The position numbers and the translations under genes were made by a program. Shown piece after piece: positions 7,847 to 17,370 of a DNA stretch of 17,468 bases. The stretch lies in assembly GCA_027366195.1 (NCBI GenBank), contig DAHXKW010000097.1:1-17468 (forward strand), in the 5' to 3' direction. Each line of letters starts with the position of its first letter. Position 1 is the first letter of the stretch. A model generated the notes under the pieces. It was given only the letters and a program-made list of their open reading frames with translations, was not told the DNA's origin and searched no databases. Source of the DNA: Alphaproteobacteria bacterium. Lineage in GTDB: Bacteria > Pseudomonadota > Alphaproteobacteria > G02398745 > G023898745.

Positions 7847-10394
7847 GTGCATTCATTAGCTTCAATTCGTAATGTATTTTTGAACTATTTCAAAGAAAAT
7901 AGTCATTCTGTTATCTCTTCTTCTAGTTTAGTTCCCAGCAATGACCCGACATTGATGTTTAGCAACTCTGGTATGGTCCAGTTTAAGGATATTTTTACGG
8001 GAAAAGAAAAGCGTAATTACACAAAAGCAACAACCGCACAAAGATGTTTACGTGCTGGCGGTAAACATAATGATCTAGAAAATGTTGGTCATACAGCTAG
8101 ACATCACACTTTTTTTTGAAATGTTGGGCAATTTTTCTTTTGGAGATTATTTTAAAGAACAAGCGATTGTTTATGCCTGGGAACTTATTACTAAACACTT
8201 TGAGCTTCCAAAATCAAAATTATGTGTAACAGTATTTGCTGAGGATGAGGAAGCTTTTGGAATTTGGAAAAAAGTTTCAGGTTTGCAATCTGAAAAGATC
8301 ATTAAGATTGGGACTAGTGACAATTTTTGGTCCATGGGGGATACGGGGCCTTGTGGTCCATGCTCAGAGATATTTTATGATCATGGTGAACATATATTTG
8401 GTGGACCTCCTGGTTCAAAAGATGCTGATGGTGATCGATTTGTTGAAGTTTGGAATCTTGTTTTTATGCAATACGAACAAATGGCTGATGGAACACGAAT
8501 AAATTTACCAAACCCCTCAATCGATACTGGCATGGGACTTGAACGTATTGCAGCCATTATTCAAGGTAAACACGATAATTATGATATCGACTTGTTTACA
8601 TCTTTAATTGAAGCGTCTACAGAGCTCACAAAAAACAGTGCAATGCCTAATGCTCACCGTGTTATTGCGGACCATATTCGTGCAGTGAGTTTTTTGATTG
8701 CCGATGGCGTTATGCCGTCTAACGAAGGACGTGGTTATGTATTAAGGCGTATTCTAAGACGTGCCATGCGCTACATTAATCAACTTGGTGTTCATGAGCC
8801 TTTGTTTTATAAGCTTGTAAAACCTTTGATCACTCAGATGGGTGAAGCTTATCCAGAGTTAATTCAGAATGAAACGTTAATTACCCATACTATTTTTACA
8901 GAAGAAGAAAAATTCCTACAGACTTTGTCGAAAGGTATGGCAATCCTAGAAGAAGCGCGTACCAATTCGGGTAACGTGTTCCCAGGTGATATTGCTTTTA
9001 AATTATATGATACTTATGGATTTCCATTAGATTTAACGGCTGATGCTTTGAAGGCGTACGACAAAACAATAGACGTTAATAAATATGAAGCGTGCATGGA
9101 AGAGCAGCGTCAAAGATCAAGGGCTTCTTGGTCTGGAACGGGTGATGCTACTAATGAAAAACTTTGGTTTGATCTTAAAGAGAAATATGGTGCTACAGAG
9201 TTTGTAGGCTATAGGCATGAAAAAACACAAGGTGTAGTGCTTGCAATAGCCTATAACAACGAAATAGTTGATAAGGCTTATAATGGGCAAGAGATTTATT
9301 TAATCACAAATCAAACGCCTTTTTATGCCGAATCTGGCGGCCAAATTGGAGATACAGGGATTGTTACAACAGACTCTGGAACATCTATAACGATCCTTGA
9401 TACACAGAAAAAAGCAGATGGATTGATCATACATAAAGGTATTTTATCAAATGGTGATCTGAAGGCTGGGGAAGCTGTTACGCTTACCGTTGATAGTGTG
9501 CGCCGGAATAATATCCGCAAAAACCATTCCGCTACGCACTTGCTACATGCAGCGTTGCGTAAGTTTTTGGGGGCACATGTTACTCAAAAAGGTTCGCTTG
9601 TTACAGCTGAAAAACTTCGTTTTGACTTTAGTCATACAGCGCCTCTTTCGGATAGGCAGATCAAACAAATTGAACATTGGGTTAACCAGTGCGTCATGGG
9701 TGCCTATCCTGTCCAAACTGAAATTTTGTCTATAGATTCTGCCAAAGAAAAAGGAGCCATGGCCTTATTTGGTGAAAAATATGGGGAACTTGTACGCGTT
9801 GTAACTATGGGTAATCGTGACGTTTCTATTGAATTGTGTGGCGGTACACACGTTTCAAATGTAGGTGAAATTGGCCTTTTTAAAATTTTGTCTGAATCAG
9901 GTATAGCAAGTGGTATAAGGCGTATTGAAGCGGTTGTTGGATTTGAGGTTTTAAATTACATTGATGGCCTAAAAGAGCAAATTAATTTAGCGGAACGAAA
10001 ACAGCTCGATACATATAAAAGGCTTCAAAAAGAAATAGAATTTTATCAAAAAGAATTACTTAATATCGAAACCCCGGTAATGATTAATGATATAAATGTT
10101 TTTTCCAAAGCAGTACAAAATGTTGATACAGGAATTTTGCGTCAAAAAGCAGCAGAGCTAATTCAACAACACCCTAATGCTGTTGTTGTGCTACTTTCAA
10201 AAAGTGAGAAAGTTTCTTGTATCATTGGTGTTGGTAAGGATTTAGTTGATAAAATTGATGCACGCGTGCTGGCTAAGAAAGCTTCAGAATTTCTTGGTGG
10301 TACAGGTGGTGGTGGGCAACCGCATCTCGCAGCGGCAGGTGGTGTCCAGTGTGAAAATTGGGAAGATTTTTTGAAAATATGTGTTTGTTCTTAA
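7847..10394 (+). pseudogene. alaS: Alanyl-tRNA synthetase, frameshifted in a T8 run
   Basis: AlaRS charges tRNA-Ala and edits mischarged Ser/Gly. The gene is full length and well conserved but split into two frames. Frame one runs from GTG 7847 through [13 protein letters not shown] to HHTFF and stops at TGA 8117-8119. The other frame continues EMLGNFSFGDYFK without a gap. The break is eight T at 8110-8117 where seven would keep the frame. Read through, the product is 848 residues: aminoacylation domain, editing motif HSATH (560-564) with C664/H668 of CGGTH, and a C-Ala domain with GGTGGGGQPH. As an essential gene it is most likely functional, through a sequencing or assembly error or slippage on the T-run. 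No second alaS is visible. Confidence 0.93.
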
Positions 10395-10440
10395 CAAAAT
10401 AGTAACTTTAAGCTTGCTACGTTAAAAGAAAAATGCTGTT

Positions 10441-10860
10441 ATGAAACGTTTTCCTGCCTTCAGCCTTGTAGAAATTGCTATAGGCCTTTTTATTGTTGGT
10501 TTGTTATTAGCGGGTGTAATGAAGGGAACGAAGCTTATGGATTCCGCAAAAATCCAAACATGTATTTCACAGATCCTTAATATTCACCATGATTTCCAAA
10601 AATGGTTAGATGAGCGAGATCCTTCAGCAATTAATATAAGGGAATTCCCATTGACAGAAAAACCTAAAATTGGTGGGAAGTTTATGATTGAAGATCAGGG
10701 CGGGAAATATTTAGTTTCCATTTCTAATAATGGGGGACAAGGATTTTTGTCACCACAGCAAGCTAAAGAAATTAGACATTATTTTCCAGAGTCAACAATT
10801 GATGGATGTGATTTAAGCGGTGCTTCAAGTACTTGCAAAATCGCTGTGCCACTGGGGTGA
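10441..10860 (+). CDS. Type IV pilin-like (pseudopilin) protein
   Basis: The N-terminus has a short basic leader MKRFPA followed by FSLVEIAIGLFIVGLLLAGVMKG, the class III signal of type IV pilins and pseudopilins: cleavage after A6, mature F7 (to be N-methylated), E11 at position +5 and a hydrophobic helix to about residue 28. Position -1 is Ala rather than the usual Gly. The remaining ~110 residues form a small polar head with C123 and C132 near the end, able to make a disulfide loop as in many pilins. It would be processed by a prepilin peptidase such as the candidate at 4666-5058. There are no other pilus or type II secretion genes here, so its role is open. The ribosome-binding site is weak. 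It lies 46 nt after alaS. Confidence 0.8.
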   Translation: MKRFPAFSLVEIAIGLFIVGLLLAGVMKGTKLMDSAKIQTCISQILNIHHDFQKWLDERDPSAINIREFPLTEKPKIGGKFMIEDQGGKYLVSISNNGGQGFLSPQQAKEIRHYFPESTIDGCDLSGASSTCKIAVPLG

Positions 10861-10894
10861 TCGTATAAACTTATCCCACCCTGAAAACGAAAGC

Positions 10895-10985
10895 TGGCGG
10901 AGAGAGAGGGATTCGAACCCTCGATACGGTTTTGCCGTATACACGATTTCCAATCGTGCGCCTTCAACCACTCGGCCACCTCTCC
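10895..10985 (-). tRNA. tRNA-Ser (anticodon GGA)
   Basis: On the minus strand the sequence folds as a class II tRNA. The acceptor GGAGAGG pairs with TCTCTCC (one G-U), with discriminator G and an encoded CCA (10895-10897). The D-arm contains GGCCGAGTGGTTGAAGGC. The anticodon stem CACGA/TCGTG encloses the loop TTGGAAA, giving anticodon GGA. A long variable arm (TACGG...CCGTA) marks serine, and the T-arm is GAGGG-TTCGAAT-CCCTC. It reads UCC and UCU codons. It lies antisense and just downstream of the pseudopilin gene. Confidence 0.98.
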
Positions 10986-10994
10986 ATGGAATCT

Positions 10995-11000
10995 AGTATA
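10995..11000 (-). promoter_or_regulatory. -10 box of tRNA-Ser promoter
   Basis: On the minus strand TATACT lies 9 bases upstream of the first tRNA nucleotide (10985), implying a start only a few bases before the mature 5' end. The -35 region 17 bp upstream (TTTAAG) is a poor match. Confidence 0.4.
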
Positions 11001-11136
11001 CCCATTTTTGCAAATATCTTAAAACCCCTCCTTGATTAGTGGTAAATTTATCAGTGTTACTAAAAATGATCAGTATGGTAAAGCGGTAGTGGTGATTTAA
11101 GTCAATTTTTTTGAGTCACCGCTATTTGCTGGAATG

Positions 11137-11394
11137 CTAACAACACCAACAACAGTCTGGCGTCTTTGGCCTGTTTTGATGTTGGTGGTCTGTTCCTGAT
11201 AATGTTGCAGTGGGTGCTGGTGGGGTTTGTTGAGACCCGTTACCACCATCGGGGAGCTCTGTCGGACTATTAACGTGTATATGTTGTACCGGATTTGCAC
11301 AAAACTCGTTCTACTCTTCTGATGTCAAAGCATTGTCTCGTCCTACTCTGTCGTTTGCAACAATAACGAAGTTTAATAAAAAGTTTATTATCAT
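11137..11394 (-). pseudogene. Amber-interrupted small secreted, Cys-rich protein ORF
   Basis: In one minus-strand frame an ATG at 11392-11394 begins MIINFLLNFVIVA, which looks like a signal peptide. NDRVGRDNALTSEE follows, then TAG at 11311-11313, then 57 more codons. The second part is hydrophilic and Pro/Thr-rich (TPPAPTATLSGTD), has a His/Gln patch (DHQHQ), and ends PDCCWCC at TAG 11137-11139. Ignoring the amber codon the product is 85 residues. It is richer in GC than its surroundings. I know no family. It could be a decayed secreted or lipoprotein-like gene, an active gene read through or misread at one base (CAG to TAG), or a chance frame. The rest of the gap, 11395-11541, is AT-rich with nothing I can name. 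Confidence 0.4.
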
Positions 11395-11541
11395 CAAATA
11401 CTCATAAACAATTTTATCATCTTTATTAAAAGATTATAGCCTATAGATTTATATTATCAAAATTGATCACAAATTGAACAGGAAGGTGTGATATAGAAAG
11501 TATATCCGCTAATATTAATAAAACAGCTTTAGTCATCATTT

Positions 11542-13077
11542 GTGCTTAATTATATCATTCGGTTTTTTGTTGTTATAGTGCTTATAACATGTGATGCGTG
11601 GTTGTCTGTTTATGTGCCGAAGCAAGCTAAGCTATTACTTAATCAAACGCTGTCAGGAACAATTATTGTTGTTTATGGTGTAACTGTCTATGTCATATTG
11701 CGTTTTACCGCATCAAGCATACGTTATATCAATGACTTGGTTTTCTTTCCCATAATTAACAATAGTATTCGTTTTTTTAAATTAAAAATTTGTACACATA
11801 TTGCGCAACTACCTTTTGAAGAGGCTCTTACTATTAATCCTGCCGTTATAGTTAGTCGATTCTGGCGTTTGTCCCTTGGTATTTCTCAACTATTAAAAAC
11901 TATCATCCTTAAGATTGTTCCCACCAGTATTAAGTTCATCTTTATTCTTGTCACCCTATATAAAATGAACATACTTCAAAATAGTGGGATGTTTTTATCC
12001 TTGTTTGGTGTAGTTCTAATTTGTTTTGCTGTTTGGCGTTATTCAATTGCAAAACAAAATGCCTGGCATATGACTGATGTGGCAAATGCTAAAACGCAGG
12101 ATTATTTAACCAACTTATCATGGCAGCGTTATTATTTTAAAGCTTTCAAGAATTTCATAAAACTTGGATTTGTACAAGAAGCTGATGCTTGGCAAAAGCA
12201 AAATGTTTGGTTAAACTTTGTTTTTTTGGCTTTCGAGTTTACGATTCTTCTTTTTTCATTTAGCGTTTTGTATGTTACGTTTCAAAAAATACAAACGAAG
12301 ACATTATCAGCTGGGGATTTTGTCCTTGTGGAAGGGTATATTGTGGCATTATTTATACCTCTGCGAGGAATTTTTGTGGATATAAGGGCTCTTGTTGATG
12401 CAAAAATTGATTTAAAACCTATGCGAGCTATTTTAAAACAATCCAAAGAGATAAACAGAACTGAAATAGTAAAAAATAAAAAACAATCACAATTAATATT
12501 AGAAAATGTTAATTTTCATTACCGTAATTCCATCCAATTGATCGATAGTGTGTCTCTTGTTTTGTCAAAGGGAGATCGACTATTGGTTACAGGAAACAAT
12601 GGAACTGGAAAGACCACCCTGTGCTATTTGCTTCTCGGCTTGTTAAAACCTGCGGAAGGAGAGATCTTATGGCAAGGAATTCCTATAAATCGTTTGAATT
12701 TTAATGATCTTGCAAGAGATATTATGTATATTTCTGGCACACATGATTTTCTAGATCAAACTATTCTTACTCAGTTAACGTTAGATGAACCGTTTCCTCT
12801 TTCAAGCGTACCCTCTGTCTTGGATGAAGTCGGTTTAAATTTGCCTCTAACAACACCTGTTGTGTCTTTGTCTTCAGGAGAGCGGCAGAAAATATTATTA
12901 GCCAGGGTCTTTTTAATTAAACCTAAAGTACTTATTTTAGACGAAGCAACTAGTATGATAGATGAGCAAAGTTGCAAAAGGATTTTGAAAAAAATAAGCG
13001 AGTTTGTGGATATCCTTATAGTTGTTTCCCATATGCCTATTCAAATCGTAAAGTTTACACATTATTTGAATTTATAA
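11542..13077 (+). CDS. ABC transporter, fused membrane and ATPase domains, degenerate Q-loop
   Basis: This 511-residue protein has an N-terminal membrane domain (about 1-290, five to six hydrophobic segments) and an ATPase domain: Walker A GNNGTGKT (351-358), signature LSSGE (443-447), Walker B VLILDE (463-468, E468) and H-loop histidine H497 in VVSHMP. The region where the Q-loop glutamine should be reads MYISGTHDF (395-403) and has no Gln at the expected place. The protein is about 70 residues shorter than typical ABC-B exporters. The layout resembles single-polypeptide exporters of the peptide/siderophore (SyrD/PvdE) or lipid type; the substrate is unknown. The start is GTG, since an in-frame TAG lies at 11530-11532, and no ribosome-binding site is evident. 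The propeller gene follows 64 nt downstream. Confidence 0.87.
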   Translation: MLNYIIRFFVVIVLITCDAWLSVYVPKQAKLLLNQTLSGTIIVVYGVTVYVILRFTASSIRYINDLVFFPIINNSIRFFKLKICTHIAQLPFEEALTINPAVIVSRFWRLSLGISQLLKTIILKIVPTSIKFIFILVTLYKMNILQNSGMFLSLFGVVLICFAVWRYSIAKQNAWHMTDVANAKTQDYLTNLSWQRYYFKAFKNFIKLGFVQEADAWQKQNVWLNFVFLAFEFTILLFSFSVLYVTFQKIQTKTLSAGDFVLVEGYIVALFIPLRGIFVDIRALVDAKIDLKPMRAILKQSKEINRTEIVKNKKQSQLILENVNFHYRNSIQLIDSVSLVLSKGDRLLVTGNNGTGKTTLCYLLLGLLKPAEGEILWQGIPINRLNFNDLARDIMYISGTHDFLDQTILTQLTLDEPFPLSSVPSVLDEVGLNLPLTTPVVSLSSGERQKILLARVFLIKPKVLILDEATSMIDEQSCKRILKKISEFVDILIVVSHMPIQIVKFTHYLNL

Positions 13078-13131
13078 TAAAGTATTTATTATAAATATAA
13101 TTTTGTTATAATAAATTATAGAATACTTTAT
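13077..13131. repeat. Nested AT-only inverted repeats between the ABC transporter and propeller genes
   Basis: Two overlapping perfect inverted repeats occupy the 64-nt gap. The outer one is ATAAAGTATT (13077-13086) with AATACTTTAT (13122-13131). The inner one is ATTTATTATAA (13084-13094) with TTATAATAAAT (13106-13116) and an 11-nt loop. They share three bases, so only one can form fully at a time. The gap could act as a weak bidirectional terminator, an AT-rich regulatory hairpin or a promoter region. There is no GC-rich stem with a T-tract. Confidence 0.55.
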
Positions 13132-13141
13132 ATTTACTTAT

Positions 13142-14239
13142 ATGCAAAACATATTCCAAATTAACTCTTTCGGTGCGTCAAACCCATGTGTAGATATGGA
13201 TAAGTTCGGTGCTAGTGTTGCTTACGCTGTAAATGGTTCAAGGGCTTTTGTTGGTGCTATGGGATTTAATAGTGACCAAGGGCGTGTTTACGAATTTGCA
13301 TATAATCAGACCATGCGCACATGGAACCAGATAGATACTTTTATTCCTTCGGATATAATTATTGGAGATTGTTTTGGTATGGCTGTGGCACCATCTTATG
13401 ATGGTACAAAATTATTGGTTAGTGCCTCGAACACCAACCACGGCAAAGGTACAGTTTATTACTTCAAACGTCCTGATATCAATAGTCCATGGAAACAAGT
13501 TGGTACCGTAGTACCCACATCCCCTGTATCAAGTGACGGTGACCAGTTTGGTATAGCTATGTCATTATCTGCGGATGGATCTCAAGCTCTCATTAGTTCT
13601 ACTCACGAAAATTTATATGGAAACGATAGGGGTGCAGTATATTATTTTGTGTGCTGTGATGATATTTGGATACAGAAAGATATTATAGGTTCACCCAACC
13701 CTTCATCTGATCGAGATGAATTTGGTAGCGGCGTAAGCTTATCAGCCAATGGATCTATGGCGTTAATAGGAGCTCAATACCAATCATCTTTGGGAAAAAA
13801 TCGTGGACTTGTTTATTTTTATACAAAAGAAAATGATACATGGGGCCAAGTCTCCTGTTTTGGTTCGTCTAAAATTGGATCTGACGGTGATTCTTTTGGT
13901 TGTAGCGTTGCTTTGTCTGCAGATGCTTCACATGCAGTAGTTGGTGCTTATGAATATCCACTTGGAGGAAAATACAGAGGAATTGCTTACTATTTTTCGC
14001 GTAGAGGAATGCAATGGCAACCAATGGGAACGTTCTATGCTTGCAAACCCTTATCTTCAGATGGTGATGAATTTAGTGTTTCTTCTGCTATTACCCCAAA
14101 AGGAGATAGAGCGTTAGTTGGCGCCCATTTTTGTGCTGATGGTGGCAAAGGACGTGGCCTAGTCTATGAGTTCCGGTTACCACAACCCTATTATCATAAA
14201 AGTCTATGGGATTCTTTTTGGAATTGGTTGACTTCTTAA
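13142..14239 (+). CDS. Six-repeat FG-GAP-like beta-propeller protein
   Basis: This 365-residue protein consists of six repeats of about 58 residues, with FG (FS in the last) at residues 22, 78, 136, 194, 252 and 311. Each follows D-x-F-G-x-S-V-x-L-S-x-D-G-S-x-A-L-V-G-A, then a G-rich loop, then RGxVYYF. The SDGD-F-G units resemble the FG-GAP/integrin-alpha type propeller blades that often bind calcium and act in surface adhesion. There is no N-terminal signal peptide or membrane segment. The protein ends in a Trp-rich tail (SLWDSFWNWLTS). It follows the ABC transporter and could be its cargo or be cytoplasmic; neither is shown. No Shine-Dalgarno sequence precedes the ATG. Repeat architecture is certain, function is not. 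Confidence 0.85.
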   Translation: MQNIFQINSFGASNPCVDMDKFGASVAYAVNGSRAFVGAMGFNSDQGRVYEFAYNQTMRTWNQIDTFIPSDIIIGDCFGMAVAPSYDGTKLLVSASNTNHGKGTVYYFKRPDINSPWKQVGTVVPTSPVSSDGDQFGIAMSLSADGSQALISSTHENLYGNDRGAVYYFVCCDDIWIQKDIIGSPNPSSDRDEFGSGVSLSANGSMALIGAQYQSSLGKNRGLVYFYTKENDTWGQVSCFGSSKIGSDGDSFGCSVALSADASHAVVGAYEYPLGGKYRGIAYYFSRRGMQWQPMGTFYACKPLSSDGDEFSVSSAITPKGDRALVGAHFCADGGKGRGLVYEFRLPQPYYHKSLWDSFWNWLTS

Positions 14240-14271
14240 CATAGCCATAAACGGGCATGGTTCTCCTTAAC
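14239..14271 (-). repeat. Displaced copy of the atpC 3' end (copy B)
   Basis: On the minus strand this 33-nt stretch encodes KENHARLWLC and a stop, the same last ten residues as AtpC. It matches 14760-14792 at 28 of 33 positions. Within the ten codons and the stop the differences are GAA/GAG, CGC/CGT, TTA/CTA and TGA/TAA, all synonymous, and the codon before differs as Ile/Val. It begins at the end of the propeller gene, after the GNAT gene in operon order. No longer atpC reading frame precedes it. Confidence 0.85.
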
Positions 14272-14302
14272 TATCATACGCACCATATGTCTTTAGAAGA
14301 TA

Positions 14303-14779
14303 TCATAACACCTTACCCACTGGAATATCGTTCGGATCCGACTCATAATCCTCTGGATCATCAAATGGTATTTTTGTATAACTATTTTTAAGATAGAATC
14401 TTAAAGAATTTTGCCTTGATTCAGCATGAACACTTTTGACACCTAAACTTTTTAACCATTTTTCAATTGAGATCAAAAAAGTACTACCTATATTTTGATT
14501 TCTCATGTTTTCATCAATAACGATAGTACGTATAGCTGCTCTGTGATTTGGCCAAAATTGGATATGGGAATAACCTATGATTTCCTTTCTTTCATATATA
14601 GCCAGGTGGACATGCTCTTGGTGGTTAAATGTCCATGTATAAGGGTCGTTTATTCCATGAGGTGTAAAGAAATATTTATTGCGAAAATATTTGGCAGCAT
14701 TTATTTCTGTCTCATCATTGATCCTAATTATTTTTATGTTTTTCGTTATCATCACATCAACATAACCATAAGCGGGCAT
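14303..14779 (-). CDS. GNAT-family N-acetyltransferase
   Basis: The protein has the GNAT acetyl-CoA fold: strand AAIRTIVIDENM followed by the pyrophosphate-binding loop RNQNIGSTFL (R/Q-x-x-G-x-G/A pattern), then helix IEKWLKSLG and the VHAESRQNSLRFYLKNSY segment typical of motif B. It probably acetylates an amine on a small molecule or protein; the substrate is unknown. The start at 14779 has AAGGA 5 nt upstream and overlaps the atpC 3' end by 23 nt, giving 158 residues. ATG 14750-14752 (149 residues, MITKNIKI) is an alternative that removes the unusual first nine residues. The gene is flanked by two copies of the atpC 3' end, which suggests it was inserted after the ATP synthase genes. Confidence 0.85.
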   Translation of the reverse strand: MPAYGYVDVMITKNIKIIRINDETEINAAKYFRNKYFFTPHGINDPYTWTFNHQEHVHLAIYERKEIIGYSHIQFWPNHRAAIRTIVIDENMRNQNIGSTFLISIEKWLKSLGVKSVHAESRQNSLRFYLKNSYTKIPFDDPEDYESDPNDIPVGKVL

Positions 14780-15007
14780 GGTTTTCCTTGATAAAAAAAA
14801 TGCCAGATGTTGGCAGAGGAATATCGAAATTTTCGTTATTTCCAGTTACACAATGAGCTTGACCAATGATGGTATCAACTAAATATGTGATGTGATTTGA
14901 TAAAATTCCAACCTCCCCATTGCTGGTTGGTAAATATAATTCTTTCACTGATTGTTTAAGTAAGATTTCATCCAGAGAGGCAATAATTAAATCAAATGTT
15001 TTGCTCA

Positions 15008-15008
<1 letters not shown>
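14757..15008 (-). CDS. atpC: ATP synthase F1 epsilon subunit, short form
   Basis: This 83-residue protein matches the N-terminal beta-sandwich domain of F1 epsilon: LPTSNGEVGILSNHITYLVD corresponds to the conserved PGxxGxxGVLxxHxPL segment. Epsilon sits on the central stalk, couples gamma to the c-ring and in many bacteria inhibits ATP hydrolysis through a C-terminal helical hairpin. That hairpin is missing here; usual length is about 110-140 residues. Its ATG overlaps the atpD stop as TAATG (15006-15010), so translation is coupled. The last 33 nt recur at 14239-14271, which raises the possibility that the present 3' end was shaped by recombination. Identity is well supported by position and motif. 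Confidence 0.92.
14760..14792 (-). repeat. atpC: atpC 3' end, copy A of the flanking direct repeat
   Basis: This is the resident copy of the 33-nt direct repeat shared with 14239-14271 (28/33 identical). It encodes KENHARLWLC at the end of AtpC and also supplies the AAGGA and ATG used as the best start for the GNAT gene. Confidence 0.85.
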
Positions 15009-17225
<2,217 letters not shown>

Positions 17226-17257
17226 GAATGATATAATTTAATTATCTATATGAGGTC

Positions 17258-17287
17258 AGTGTATCACCGAGAATGTTGTGCAGGCAA
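17258..17287 (-). promoter_or_regulatory. Possible parB promoter
   Basis: On the minus strand TTGCCT (17282-17287) and TACACT (17258-17263) are separated by 18 bp, each with four of six consensus bases. A start near 17251 would give a leader of about 25 nt before the parB ATG. It lies between the upstream beta-barrel gene stop and parB. Confidence 0.3.
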
Positions 17288-17316
17288 TGTAATCTGAATC
17301 TAGCCTAAATGGATTT

Positions 17317-17370
17317 TTAGCCACCAAAAACGTAACTAACACCAAGCCCAACATTCCAATTACCATACTT
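17317..17370 (-). CDS. C-terminal tail of an outer-membrane beta-barrel protein (partial)
   Basis: Seventeen codons ending at TAA 17317-17319 read [17 protein letters not shown]. Alternating hydrophobic/polar residues with a penultimate aromatic strand (GVSYVF) are the usual last strand of porins and Omp25/OprF-like barrels, recognised by the BAM complex. The homology to a barrel ends where the inverted parB copy starts (17370). The frame stays open for about 18 codons more across that junction (reading RYFALKI just before KYGN), but that part is antisense to a perfect parB copy and is unlikely to be the true protein. No specific family can be named from so short a piece. Confidence 0.5.
   Translation of the reverse strand, partial: KYGNWNVGLGVSYVFGG

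Noticed and set aside
10779..10979. 66-codon minus-strand frame over the tRNA
   Set aside because: Most of it is translation of the tRNA-Ser gene itself (MAEWLKAHDWKSCIRQNRIEGSNPS is the usual product of reading a serine tRNA); not a protein gene.
11097..11300. 67-codon uninterrupted minus-strand frame
   Set aside because: It overlaps the amber-interrupted frame, has no domain, signal or ribosome-binding site, and its composition is less protein-like than the neighbouring frame with a signal peptide and CCWCC end.
14495..14791. 98-codon plus-strand frame
   Set aside because: Antisense to the GNAT gene, whose acetyl-CoA loop is clear; no independent support.
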